A DNA stretch of 64,000 bases from Burkholderia sp. IMCC1007 (GTDB lineage: Bacteria > Pseudomonadota > Gammaproteobacteria > Burkholderiales > Burkholderiaceae): positions 1 through 64,000 of the forward strand of contig NZ_JAPVQY010000008.1 in the NCBI RefSeq assembly GCF_027257875.1. Reading direction: 5' to 3'. The first letter of the stretch is position 1. The number at the start of each line of letters is the position of its first letter. Below are positions 35,858 to 44,786 of the stretch, piece after piece. The translations under genes and the position numbers were made by a program. The notes under the pieces were generated by a model, which made no database searches, was not told the DNA's origin, and saw nothing but the letters and a program-made list of their open reading frames with translations.

Positions 35858-36838
35858 TTACTGCACGGCAGGACTGCTCGCGGGCAGCGTCGGCATTGCC
35901 GGCGCGATCGGCGCGCCGTTGGAGGCAGGCGCCGTCGTCGCCCCGACCGGTGCGGCCGCAGACGCCGCGGCGGGTGCGGCAGGTGCGCTCGCGGGCGCTG
36001 CGCTGTCCGCGCCCGGATCGTCGTACTGCGGCAAGCCCGGCGCGGCACCCGATGCGCCCGGATCCTCGTAGTTCGGCAGCCCCGGCACGGCCGGCGCGGC
36101 CGCCGGCACCGCGCCCGATTCGCCGGGCTCGGTGTAGTTCGGCGCCGCGGCCGATGCCGACTGGCCGTGATACGTCAGCGACTTGCGCTGCTGCAGGTAC
36201 GCATCGCGGACGAACGAATACGGATCGAGCGCCGCCTGCTTCAGCAGGTCGGTCGCGCCGAGCAGGTCCGAACGCGCGCTGATGAACTGCGCGATATACA
36301 TCGGGTTGCGCACGGCCGGCTCGATGTAGTTCAGCAGGTTGAAGCGCACGTCCACCGCGCGGCCGACGCCGTCGCGGACGGTGCTCGGCCCGAACACGGG
36401 CAGCACGACGTACGGGCCGGACGGCATGCCCCAGCGCGCCATCGTCAGCCCGAAATCCTGGTGATGCTTCGGCAGCCCGGCAGGCGTCGCGATGTCGATC
36501 AGGCCGGCGACGCCGAACACCGAGTTCATCGCCACGCGCATCAGATCCTGCGTCGCATCGGTAATGCGCAACTGCAACAGGTTGTTCGCCATGTTGCCGA
36601 GATCGCCGAGGTTCGAGAAGAAGTTGCTGATCGCGGTGCGCACCGGTGTCGGCGTGACCTTCTGGTAACCCCTCGCGATCGGCTGCGCGATGTTCGTGTC
36701 GACCGTGTCGTTGAACTTGTACATCGCCCGGTTCATCGGCTCGAGCGGGTCGTTGGGGTTGCGGTTCGGGCCCGTCGCGCAGCCGCTCAGCACTGCGCTG
36801 GCAGCGATGGTCGCCGCAATGATTCGCACCTTATTCAT
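35858..36838 (-). CDS. mlaA: MlaA/VacJ-family outer-membrane lipoprotein with repeat tail
   Basis: A 326-residue lipoprotein with a signal peptide and lipobox LSGC (Cys20). The MlaA domain runs from about 30 to 235 ([52 protein letters not shown]). A low-complexity tail has three related units ([36 protein letters not shown]) followed by Ala/Pro. MlaA removes phospholipids from the outer leaflet for retrograde transport. Its start overlaps the hpnN stop by 8 bases, tying it to hopanoid export. The tail is absent from the E. coli protein (about 250 residues). Confidence 0.9.
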   Translation of the reverse strand: MNKVRIIAATIAASAVLSGCATGPNRNPNDPLEPMNRAMYKFNDTVDTNIAQPIARGYQKVTPTPVRTAISNFFSNLGDLGNMANNLLQLRITDATQDLMRVAMNSVFGVAGLIDIATPAGLPKHHQDFGLTMARWGMPSGPYVVLPVFGPSTVRDGVGRAVDVRFNLLNYIEPAVRNPMYIAQFISARSDLLGATDLLKQAALDPYSFVRDAYLQQRKSLTYHGQSASAAAPNYTEPGESGAVPAAAPAVPGLPNYEDPGASGAAPGLPQYDDPGADSAAPASAPAAPAAASAAAPVGATTAPASNGAPIAPAMPTLPASSPAVQ

Positions 36839-39464
36839 TGTTTCCTTGCAATTGGTTCTTGGCGCGTTTGACGCGCGGTTTGCCCATCAGGACGGGCTGA
36901 AACACCACGGCGCCGATCAGGGTGCAGGTCAGTGCGAGCGCAAGCAGCTTGCCCATGCTCGACGTACCCGGATGATGCGACAGCCACAGGCTGCCGAAGG
37001 CGGTTGCCGTCGTCGCGGCGCTGAACAGCACCGCGTGCGTGAGGCTCGAATGCAGCAGGCCCGTCTGGCCCGCGCGCCACGCCATCACGAAATACACCTT
37101 GAACGCGACGCCGACGCCGAGCATCAGCGGCAGCGCGATGATGTTCGCGAAGTTGAGCGACATGCCGAGCACGACGCACATCTCGAGCGTCACGAGGCCC
37201 GACACGAGCAGCGGTATCAGCGTGCGCAGCACGTCGCCGAAACGGCGCAGCGTGACCCACAGCAGGATCGTGATCGAAATGATCGACCACAGTGCCGCAT
37301 GCAGGAACGCGTTGATGATCGTGTTGGCCGAATGCAGGATCGAGATCGGGCCGCCAGTCGCGCCCGGCTCCGCCGCCTTCACCGCTTCCGCGAAGCGACG
37401 CAGCATCGTGTCGTCGTTCGGGTCGACGCCCTTCGGCACCTTCGGCGAGATCTGCACGAGCGCGTGGCCGTCCGGCGCGACCCAGTCGCGCACGAGCTGC
37501 GGCGGCAGCGATGCGCGCGTGACGTCCTGCGGTTGCAGCAGCGTCGCGAGCTGGTTCAGCGCGATGCGCAGCGTGTCGGAGAACGCGCGCTCGGCACGGT
37601 CGCGCGTCGCGCTGTCGGCGGCCGCGAGCTTCGCGAGCGATGCCGACAGGTGTTGCGCGGCGGCGGCGCCCGGGCCCGGGTGATCTTCCGCCGCGTAGCT
37701 CAGCAGATCCGACGTGCGCTTGAGCGCGGCGACGCGCTGTGCGTCCGTTGCGGGTGGCGCGGCCGGCTGCGTGAGCGCGGGCAGCAGGTCGCTCGCGGCG
37801 GCGGCGATCGCGGCGCGCTTGGCCGGCTGGTCGGGCGGGATGAAGGTCGACAGCGTCGTCGTGCGGCCGACTTCCGGCAGCGCATCGAGACGCTTCGCGG
37901 CGGCGTCGGCATCGGTGAGCGACGGCGCGAGCAGCGTGACGTCGTTGACGGCCGCTTCGGGCGAATCCTTCAGCGCGAGCAGCGTCGCCATCGATTCGCT
38001 GTGCGGATCTTTCAGGTGCAACGGATTGAAGTCGAAATGCAGGAACATGAGCAGCGGCAGTGCGCCGATCACGACCGCGAGCGTGCCGATCAGGATCGGC
38101 TTGCGATGGCGATCGAGGAAATCGTCGACGGGGGCGAGCCACGGGAAGCCCGGCGTCTTCGATTCGCCCGGCGGCGCGAACAGGCGCAGCAGCGCGGGCA
38201 GCAGCGTGAGCGTCGTCAGCAGTGCGACCAACATCCCGACGCCCGCGATCAGCCCGAGCTCCGACACGCCGCGATAGGCCGTGGGGATGAACGAGAAGAA
38301 GCTCGCCGCGACCGCCGCGGTGGCGAGTGCGAGCGGCATGCCCATCGAGTGCGCGGCGCCGATCAGCGCGTGATCGATGCGTTGGTCGCGGAAGCGTTCC
38401 TCGCGGTATTTCACGCCGTACTGGATCGAGAAATCGACGCCGAGGCCGACGAACAGCACCATGAACGCGACCGAGATCATGTTCAGCGAGCCGACCATCG
38501 CGAGGCCGAGCGCGGCAGTCACGACGAGGCCGACGAACAGCGTGACGAGCACCGAGCCGATCATCCGTTTCGAGCGCAGCGCGAGCCACAGGATGCCGAG
38601 CACGACGAGCAGCGTGAGCACGCCGTTGAGCGCCGCGCCGTCTTCCACCGACGCGAATTCGTCGTCGGCGAGCGGCTGCTCGCCAGTCAGGCGCACCACC
38701 GCGCCGTAGCGTTGCTCGAGGCCGAGCGATTTCGCGGTGTCGCGGATCACCTCGGTCGTTTCGGCGCCCGCCTTCAGCGCGCCGTAGTTGACCACCGGCT
38801 GCACGGTGACGAATGCGTACGCCGGTTGCCGCGCGGCGTCGCTGTCGACCAGCGCGCGCCACGAGAACGCGGCCGGCTTGCCCGCCAGCACGTCGTCGAC
38901 CGTGGCCGCGCTGCGTGCGAGCAGCTTGGCCATCGCCGGCAGCTTCACCTGGCCGGTCAACAGCGGCTGGCCAAGCGTGGTGGACAGCGTGGTCGCGAGG
39001 CCGGTCAGGCTCGGGTTCTTCGCGAGTTCGTTGACGAGCGGACGCGCGCTCGCGAGCTGCGCCGTCGTGTCCGAGACTTCCTGCTGCGACAGGAACAGCA
39101 GCCCGTTGTGCTCGAAGAACGGGCCGCCGCCCGGTTCGGCGACCTGGCCGATGCGCCCGGCGTCGGCCTGCTTCTGCAGTGCATCGGTGAGTGCGTGCGC
39201 GGCGGCCGTCGCGAACTCGGGCGCGGGCGCCTCAACCACCGCGAGGATCGTGCCGTTGCGCTGCGGGAACGCCTTGTCGACGGCGTGGCTGAGCGCGGCC
39301 CATTGCGGCTCGGCATCGACGAGCTTGCTGATGTCGGTATTGATCTTGAAGTGCTGCGCGACATAGACGCCGCTGCACGCGGCGATGATGAACGACAGCA
39401 CGACGACCCAGACGGGCCGACGTACCGACCATGCAACGAGTCGAACGATGAGAGAGGTCACCAT
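36831..39464 (-). CDS. hpnN: hopanoid transporter of the MMPL/RND family
   Basis: An 877-residue RND-superfamily transporter that moves hopanoids to the outer membrane. It has TM1 at about residues 15-35 ([20 protein letters not shown]), a large periplasmic loop, five TMs around 280-440 ([40 protein letters not shown]), a second loop and a C-terminal TM set from about 720. The [11 protein letters not shown] motif carries the proton-relay Asp. The ATG at MVTSLIVRL was chosen over one 17 codons upstream. It is the first gene of hpnN-mlaA and is divergent from hpnM. Confidence 0.92.
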   Translation of the reverse strand: MVTSLIVRLVAWSVRRPVWVVVLSFIIAACSGVYVAQHFKINTDISKLVDAEPQWAALSHAVDKAFPQRNGTILAVVEAPAPEFATAAAHALTDALQKQADAGRIGQVAEPGGGPFFEHNGLLFLSQQEVSDTTAQLASARPLVNELAKNPSLTGLATTLSTTLGQPLLTGQVKLPAMAKLLARSAATVDDVLAGKPAAFSWRALVDSDAARQPAYAFVTVQPVVNYGALKAGAETTEVIRDTAKSLGLEQRYGAVVRLTGEQPLADDEFASVEDGAALNGVLTLLVVLGILWLALRSKRMIGSVLVTLFVGLVVTAALGLAMVGSLNMISVAFMVLFVGLGVDFSIQYGVKYREERFRDQRIDHALIGAAHSMGMPLALATAAVAASFFSFIPTAYRGVSELGLIAGVGMLVALLTTLTLLPALLRLFAPPGESKTPGFPWLAPVDDFLDRHRKPILIGTLAVVIGALPLLMFLHFDFNPLHLKDPHSESMATLLALKDSPEAAVNDVTLLAPSLTDADAAAKRLDALPEVGRTTTLSTFIPPDQPAKRAAIAAAASDLLPALTQPAAPPATDAQRVAALKRTSDLLSYAAEDHPGPGAAAAQHLSASLAKLAAADSATRDRAERAFSDTLRIALNQLATLLQPQDVTRASLPPQLVRDWVAPDGHALVQISPKVPKGVDPNDDTMLRRFAEAVKAAEPGATGGPISILHSANTIINAFLHAALWSIISITILLWVTLRRFGDVLRTLIPLLVSGLVTLEMCVVLGMSLNFANIIALPLMLGVGVAFKVYFVMAWRAGQTGLLHSSLTHAVLFSAATTATAFGSLWLSHHPGTSSMGKLLALALTCTLIGAVVFQPVLMGKPRVKRAKNQLQGNNE

Positions 39465-39790
39465 GTGCGGTGCGGTGGGGCTGGGAAGGACAAAGGAACG
39501 AGTATACCGGCGCAACGTGACGGCGGTCGCGACGTTGCGGCTTTATGGGGCGGGAAGGATATTTGCTCCAGCGCTCAGGAATCGGTGCGGACGGGCCGGT
39601 GATTCGTATGAGGATATTTTCACGATCGGCCGGGATCGCGCTGCGGCGGGCACTGTGACAAAAGGGGCTCAAAGGTAACAGTCGATCACTGCCCCGCAGG
39701 CCGGCGTCGGGGCCGCTATACTTCGACCCACCGGCCGATGCAATCGACGCGATCTGCCGGCCGTTTTTTTCTCATCGAGTGCGATATCGT
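39465..39790. other. divergent promoter region between hpnN and hpnM
   Basis: 326 bp with no gene. It must contain the promoters for hpnN-mlaA (left) and hpnM (right). No conspicuous palindrome or repeat was found. Confidence 0.4.
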
Positions 39791-40387
39791 ATGAAACGTC
39801 ATCTGTTTGCTTTTGTCGCGGCGGCCGCCGTGTCGGTCTCCGCTTTCGCGCAGAGCGCGCCGGTCGACGTCGTGCGCAATGCGGTCGAAGGTACCGTCAG
39901 CGCGATGAAGGCCGATCCGTCCGCGCGCGGCGGCGATATGGCGAAGGTCACGCAAGTCGTCGAGCAGCGCTTCCTGCCGGCGACCAATTTCGAGCGCACG
40001 ACCCGCATCGCCGTGGGCGATGCATGGAAACAGGCGACGCCGCAACAGCAGCAGGAGCTGTACAAGCAGTTCAAGCTGCTGATGACCCGCACCTATGCCG
40101 CGTCGCTCGCGCAGCTCGGCAACCAGGATGCGAAGTTCTCGTTCAAGGCGGGCGGTGCGTCCGGTGCCGATGCGCTGGTGCAGTCGACGGTGACCACGCC
40201 GGGCGACAGCCAGTCGGTCGGCTACCGGCTCGGCAAGGTCGGCAACGACTGGAAGATTTATGACATCGACATGTCGGGTGCGTGGCTGATCCAGGTCTAC
40301 CAGGGCCAGTTCAAGGGCCAGCTCGCGTCGGGCGGGATCGACGGGCTTATTACGTATCTGCAGAAGCACAATTCGCGGACGAATTGA
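39791..40387 (+). CDS. hpnM: MlaC/HpnM-family periplasmic lipid-binding protein
   Basis: A 198-residue secreted protein with a signal peptide (MKRHLFAFVAAAAVSVSAFA, cleavage before QS). The Tol-Tol-Ttg2 fold of MlaC and HpnM follows (VEQRFLPATNFERTTRIAVGDAWKQAT, FKLLMTRTYAASLAQ, YRLGKVGNDWKIYDIDMSGAWLIQVYQ). It would carry phospholipid or hopanoid across the periplasm. The divergent position next to hpnN supports the HpnM label. The start has only a weak ribosome site. Confidence 0.9.
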   Translation: MKRHLFAFVAAAAVSVSAFAQSAPVDVVRNAVEGTVSAMKADPSARGGDMAKVTQVVEQRFLPATNFERTTRIAVGDAWKQATPQQQQELYKQFKLLMTRTYAASLAQLGNQDAKFSFKAGGASGADALVQSTVTTPGDSQSVGYRLGKVGNDWKIYDIDMSGAWLIQVYQGQFKGQLASGGIDGLITYLQKHNSRTN

Positions 40388-40412
40388 GGTCCGTTTTTCC
40401 GTATGCATGAAG

Positions 40413-40434
40413 GGCGCCCGCGGGGCGCCTTTTT
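40413..40434 (+). terminator. intrinsic terminator after hpnM
   Basis: GGCGCCC and GGGCGCC form a 7-bp stem with a 3-base loop followed by TTTTT, 25 bp after the hpnM stop. Confidence 0.85.
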
Positions 40435-40458
40435 CGTCGGCGCGCCCCGAACGCCGCC

Positions 40459-41103
40459 CTACCGCCGCCGATGCTCGACCGCGAACTTGATCAGTTCCGC
40501 CTGCCCTTCGATGTCGAGCTTGCGCTTCAGGTTGAGCCGGTGCGTCTCGACCGTGCGCACCGACAGCCCCGTCTGCTGCGCGATCTGCTTGCTCGACAAT
40601 CCCTCGGCCAACGCGTCGAGGATGTCGCGTTCGCGCGGCGTCAGCCGGTCCAGCGGCGACGCGGCCGCGCTCGCGTGGATCATCCGCACCGCGAGCCCTT
40701 CGCTGAAGAACGTCTGCCCGGCCAGCACCGCGCCGATCGCGCGCACGATCTCGCTCGCGGGCGAATCCTTCAGCAGGTAACCGCTCGCGCCGGCGCGCAC
40801 GGCCTGCGTCACGTACTCGATGTTGTCGTGCATCGACAGCATCAGCACGCGAATCCCCGGAAAGCGTTCGTGGAACACGCCGGCGAGCGTGATGCCGTTC
40901 ATGCCGTTCATCCCGACGTCCATCAGTGCGAGATCGGGCTCGAGTGACGCGGCGAGCGCGAGCGCTTCGTCGGCATTGCCGGCCTCGCCGACCACGGACA
41001 GATCGGCCGCTTCGAGCCGCATCCGCAAGCCGTCGCGCACCAGCGGGTGATCGTCGACGAGCAGCAGGCGGGCGGCGGGCCGGGCGGTATCGGGGGCGCT
41101 CAT
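40459..41103 (-). CDS. NarL/FixJ-family response regulator
   Basis: A 214-residue response regulator. The receiver has the acidic pair in LLLVDDHPLVRDGL, phospho-Asp in LALMDVGMNG and Lys in YLLKDSP. A LuxR-type HTH is at about residues 148-205 (LTPRERDILDALAEGLSSKQIAQ, TVETHRLNLKRKL). It is 29 bp downstream of a HisKA_3 kinase gene on the same strand, its evident partner. The ATG at 41103 has a GGAG site upstream. Confidence 0.92.
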   Translation of the reverse strand: MSAPDTARPAARLLLVDDHPLVRDGLRMRLEAADLSVVGEAGNADEALALAASLEPDLALMDVGMNGMNGITLAGVFHERFPGIRVLMLSMHDNIEYVTQAVRAGASGYLLKDSPASEIVRAIGAVLAGQTFFSEGLAVRMIHASAAASPLDRLTPRERDILDALAEGLSSKQIAQQTGLSVRTVETHRLNLKRKLDIEGQAELIKFAVEHRRR

Positions 41104-41132
41104 AGGCAAAGTCTCCGGTTATGGGCGCGTCG

Positions 41133-42512
41133 TCAGGCGGCGCGCAGCGGCACGCGCGCGGCCACGACGGTGTGGCCGACCTGCGACGTGATCGTCAACG
41201 TGCCGCCGAGCGCATCGAGGCGCTCCCGCATGTTGCGCAGGCCGATGCCGCGGCGCGCATCGGTCTGCGACCGTTCGGCGTCGAAGCCGCAGCCGTTGTC
41301 GGCGATGGTGAGCGTGACGGAGTGCGCGCTGACGTCGAGCGTGACGGCCGCGCGCGACGCGTGCGCATGATGCACGATGTTGCTGAGCGCTTCCTGCGCG
41401 ATCCGGAACAGCGCGGTGTTGACGGCGGCGGGCAACGGCCGCGCGCCGCTGTGCGCGACCTGCGTATAGCCGATGTCGATCCCGCTTTCGGCGCCGAATT
41501 CGCGCACGAGCTGTTCGAGCGCGGCGGCGAGGCCGAGATCGTCGAGCATCGCCGGCCGCAGCGCATGCGAGATGCGCCGCACTTCGCGCAGCGTGTCGCC
41601 GAGGCGCCCGACGCCCGACGCGAGCGCCTGCTCGGCTTCGGGCACGCGCGTTGCGCCGCGCTCGAAGCGCGCGAGCGCGGATTCGAGCATCAGCTTCGCG
41701 GACACCATCATCTGGCTGATCCCGTCATGCAGCTCGCGCGACAGCCGCTCGCGCTCCTGCTCCTGCGATTCGACGACACGCTGCGCGAGCTGCTTGAGCT
41801 TCGCATCGGCACTGCGCGACTCGCTGACGTTGAGCACCAGCGCGCACACCGCGATCGCCGCGGCGCCGGTCAGCGCGATCGCGGTGAGCCAGCTCATCGT
41901 GCGCTCGATGTTGGCGGACGCACGCGCGTCGATACGCTGCAGCGCGGTGTCGACGTCGTCGAGATAGATGCCGGTGCCGACCATCCAGCCCCACCGTTCG
42001 AGCGCGACGACGTAGCCGAGCTTCGGCGCGGCCTTGCCCGTGGACGGCCGCTGCCACGTGTAGCGCACGAAGCCGCCGCCGTGCGATGCGGCGCCGATCA
42101 GCTGCTGGATCGTCAGCGCGCCCTTGGGATCACGCATCGACCAGAAGTTGTGACCCACGCGCTCGGGCTCGCGCGGATGCATCAGCGAATTGCCGTGCAG
42201 GTCGTACACGAAGAAGTAGCCGTCGGGGCCGAAATCCATCTTCTGCAGCATTGCGAGCGCCTGCGTGCGCAGCAGCGCGTCGTCGCGCGCGTTGCGGCCG
42301 CTCGCGTCGTAGAGCGGCATGATCGCGCTGGTCGCGAGCTCGACGTAGTGCTTGAGCTCGACTTCCTTGCTCGACAGGTACGCGGCCTGGATCGTCGCGT
42401 GCTGCGTGCGCGCGAGCGACGTCGCCTGCTGGCGCACGCCGAAGCCGATGCCGGCGATCGCGAGCAGGAACGGCACGATGGCCAGAAGGAAGATCTTTGC
42501 CTTGAGTCTCAT
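41133..42512 (-). CDS. Cache-domain sensor histidine kinase (HisKA_3)
   Basis: A 459-residue membrane kinase. It has TM1 at about residues 6-26 (IFLLAIVPFLLAIAGIGFGV) and a periplasmic single Cache domain with DGYFFVYDLHGNSLMHP and RWGWMVGTGIYLDDVD. TM2 is near 206-228, followed by a dimerisation/phospho-acceptor helix (ERLSRELHDGISQMM, His in LHD). A C-terminal HATPase follows (DNGCGFDAE, GIGLRNMRERL). The Cache sequence resembles small-carboxylate sensors. It pairs with the NarL-type regulator immediately downstream. The ligand and targets are unknown. Confidence 0.9.
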   Translation of the reverse strand: MRLKAKIFLLAIVPFLLAIAGIGFGVRQQATSLARTQHATIQAAYLSSKEVELKHYVELATSAIMPLYDASGRNARDDALLRTQALAMLQKMDFGPDGYFFVYDLHGNSLMHPREPERVGHNFWSMRDPKGALTIQQLIGAASHGGGFVRYTWQRPSTGKAAPKLGYVVALERWGWMVGTGIYLDDVDTALQRIDARASANIERTMSWLTAIALTGAAAIAVCALVLNVSESRSADAKLKQLAQRVVESQEQERERLSRELHDGISQMMVSAKLMLESALARFERGATRVPEAEQALASGVGRLGDTLREVRRISHALRPAMLDDLGLAAALEQLVREFGAESGIDIGYTQVAHSGARPLPAAVNTALFRIAQEALSNIVHHAHASRAAVTLDVSAHSVTLTIADNGCGFDAERSQTDARRGIGLRNMRERLDALGGTLTITSQVGHTVVAARVPLRAA

Positions 42513-42632
42513 GGTGGTGTGAAGCGGGGCGCGGGCCGGCGGGCGCGTGTGTCGCGCGGCGGCTCGGCGAGCCGACATTGTCGGCGATTTCGCGCGCGGA
42601 CGGCGGCGGCCGCGCGGCAGCGCGGCCGATGC

Positions 42633-42697
42633 TCAGGCCCGGTATTCAGGCCCGGTATTCAGGCCAGACACTCAGGCCAGGCACTCAGGCCCGACGC
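42633..42697 (+). repeat. five tandem copies of a 13-bp unit
   Basis: TCAGGCC followed by six variable bases repeats with a 13-bp period at 42633, 42646, 42659, 42672 and 42685. The first two units are identical (TCAGGCCCGGTAT). The last copy contains the stop codon of the adjacent cyclase gene on the minus strand. Confidence 0.85.
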
Positions 42698-44268
42698 GCC
42701 TCGGGTTCGACGCTCGCGGGGTTCTGCACGACGATCTGGTTGCGTCCGCGCTCCTTCGCGCGGTACAGCGCGTCGTCGGCGAGCTTCAGCGCGGCCTGGA
42801 TGCTGTCGTCGCGTTCCGGATAGCAGGTTGTCACGCCGATGCTCGCGGTCAGGCGGCCGGACGTGTCCGCATCGTGCCGGATGCCGAGATCGAGAATGCC
42901 CTTGCGGATCGTCTCGGCGATCGACACGGCGCCGTTCGTGTCGACGTCAGGCAGCACCACGACGAACTCTTCGCCGCCGTAGCGGGCCGCGTAGTCGGCC
43001 GGCCGGCGCAGGCATCCGGCGATGCAGCGGCCGACCGCCGACAGCGCGTCGTCGCCGGCCTGGTGGCCCTGCGTGTCGTTGTAGCGCTTGAAGTGATCGA
43101 CGTCGACGAACAGCAGCGACAGCGCGTGCTGCGAGCGCGCGGCACGGCGCCATTCGCGCGCGAGCGTGACGTCGAGCATCCGGCGGTTGTCGAGCCCGGT
43201 CAGGCCGTCGGTGCGCGCGAGCGCCTCCAGCTCGGCTTCCGCGCGGTGACGCTTGCGCAACTGCACGTCGAGCAGCAGCGACAGGCCGACGAAGCCGAGC
43301 GCGAGCACGGCCATCGCGGAGCCGATCGGAATGGCGCGGTCATACCACGCGGCGTAGGTGTCGGCTTCCGAGCGCGCGACCATGATGATCAGCGGCAGGT
43401 GCTCGAGGTGCCGGAACACGTACAGGCGCCGCACGCCGTCGATCGTCGCGGTATCGGCGAAGCTGCCCTCGCTCGCAGTCATGAAATGCCGGAACGTGCT
43501 GGCCTTGCTGATATTGCGGCCGACGATCGACGGATCGTACGGCTTCCGTGCGAGCATCAGGCCGTCCGTGTTGATCAGCGCGACGGAGCCGCGATCGCCG
43601 AGCGCCAGGCGCGAGAACAGATTCTGGAAATATTCGAGCCGGATCGACATCACGGCAACCCCACCGAACGAGCCGTCGGGCCGCGTGATCCGGCGGCTGA
43701 GCGCGATGCTCGGCGAGCCGTCGCGCAGCCGCGAATGGTACGGGGGGCTGACGTACAGGCCGACGTCCGGATGATCGCGCTGCACGGTGAAATACGGCTC
43801 GTGGCTGAAGTTGGCCTTGCGCGGCACGTCGCTCACGCCGTCGACTTCGATGTCGCCCTTCGCATTCAGCACGTAGATACCGCCGAGGTACTTGGCCGTT
43901 GTCGCGCGGTCGAACAGCACCTGGCGGCGCAGCGCCATCGGCAGCGCTACGATCGTCGGGTCGTTCGCGCCATCGACGACCGCCTGCAGCGACAGCGAAT
44001 AGATCTCGATGTTGCGTTCGATGTCCCACGACGCCATCAGCGCGAGGTTCTGCTGCATGCTGCGCGAGCGGTCGCGCGCGTCGATGCGGCCTTCGTACAG
44101 CACGATGGTGCACAGAAGCATCAGGAGCAGCGCGATCAGCAGCCCGGAATAGAAGATCAGGTGCGGCAGCAGGAGCCGGCGCAGCCGAGCGGCGGTACGG
44201 CCTGACAGGCCGGGTTCGCCGGGCATTGCGTAGTCGGTTTCTGCCATGGTCCGAGGATCGAGTGGCAT
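42685..44268 (-). CDS. membrane diguanylate cyclase with double-Cache sensor
   Basis: A 527-residue protein. It has TM1 at about residues 33-55 (LLLPHLIFYSGLLIALLLML) and a periplasmic dCache_1 sensor (DPTIVALPMALRRQ, GYV-like LGGIYVLNAKGDIEVDG, SPPYHSRLRDGSPSIALSRRI). TM2 is near 308-330, followed by a GGDEF domain with active site YAARYGGEEFVVVLP and I-site RPAD. It is predicted to make cyclic di-GMP in response to a periplasmic ligand. An alternative start is seven codons in (44247). It lies upstream of the Cache kinase pair on the same strand but with a gap of about 170 bp. Confidence 0.92.
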   Translation of the reverse strand: MPLDPRTMAETDYAMPGEPGLSGRTAARLRRLLLPHLIFYSGLLIALLLMLLCTIVLYEGRIDARDRSRSMQQNLALMASWDIERNIEIYSLSLQAVVDGANDPTIVALPMALRRQVLFDRATTAKYLGGIYVLNAKGDIEVDGVSDVPRKANFSHEPYFTVQRDHPDVGLYVSPPYHSRLRDGSPSIALSRRITRPDGSFGGVAVMSIRLEYFQNLFSRLALGDRGSVALINTDGLMLARKPYDPSIVGRNISKASTFRHFMTASEGSFADTATIDGVRRLYVFRHLEHLPLIIMVARSEADTYAAWYDRAIPIGSAMAVLALGFVGLSLLLDVQLRKRHRAEAELEALARTDGLTGLDNRRMLDVTLAREWRRAARSQHALSLLFVDVDHFKRYNDTQGHQAGDDALSAVGRCIAGCLRRPADYAARYGGEEFVVVLPDVDTNGAVSIAETIRKGILDLGIRHDADTSGRLTASIGVTTCYPERDDSIQAALKLADDALYRAKERGRNQIVVQNPASVEPEARRA

Positions 44269-44786
44269 CGTCGCTGGCGGCGGCCGATGCGATTGTTCGT
44301 ATGGTTCGCCGGCGGCGATCCAGTGCGCGGGCTCCTGCGGATTTCGCCGGACCGACCGGGAAAGCGCGCCGATTATCGCTAAATTGCGGGCCGGATAAGC
44401 TGCTTAATTCCCCCGTTCACCGGCAAGATTTGCCGCGATTCGATGATCCGACGAATCGAGCGGCGCGAATTGGTCCGAGTATAGCGCGGGCATTCGTGTG
44501 CGCGGAAAATGTTGCGCCCGCTTGATCCGGATCAAATTGCCGGACCGTCCGATACTTGCGGATAACCCTCAAAGCATTGCAGTGCAAGGGCCGCGCGGCT
44601 CGTGCGGCCCGCTCGCCGATTTTCACGCTTTAACTCTGATGAATGGGCCAGCGAACTCGTTCGATATGTGCCGATTATCGTTTTCAGCGACTGCATGAAC
44701 CTGATATGAAAAACGGGCGGCCGTGACGGCCGCCCGTTTCGTTAAGCCCGCATGCGGGAAGTCCCGCATGCGCGGGCTTAACCGCC
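44269..44786. other. intergenic stretch with the glcB terminator
   Basis: 518 bp containing the cyclase promoter side and, at its right end, a strong minus-strand hairpin. Otherwise I see no gene; the middle (44480-44700) is relatively AT-rich. Confidence 0.45.
44708..44786 (-). terminator. double hairpin terminator of glcB
   Basis: On the minus strand a stem built from TTAAGCCCGC...GCGGGCTTAA (44742-44780) is followed by ACGGGCGGCCG/CGGCCGCCCGT (44713-44737) and TTTTTC. This is a classical strong intrinsic terminator directly after glcB. Confidence 0.88.
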
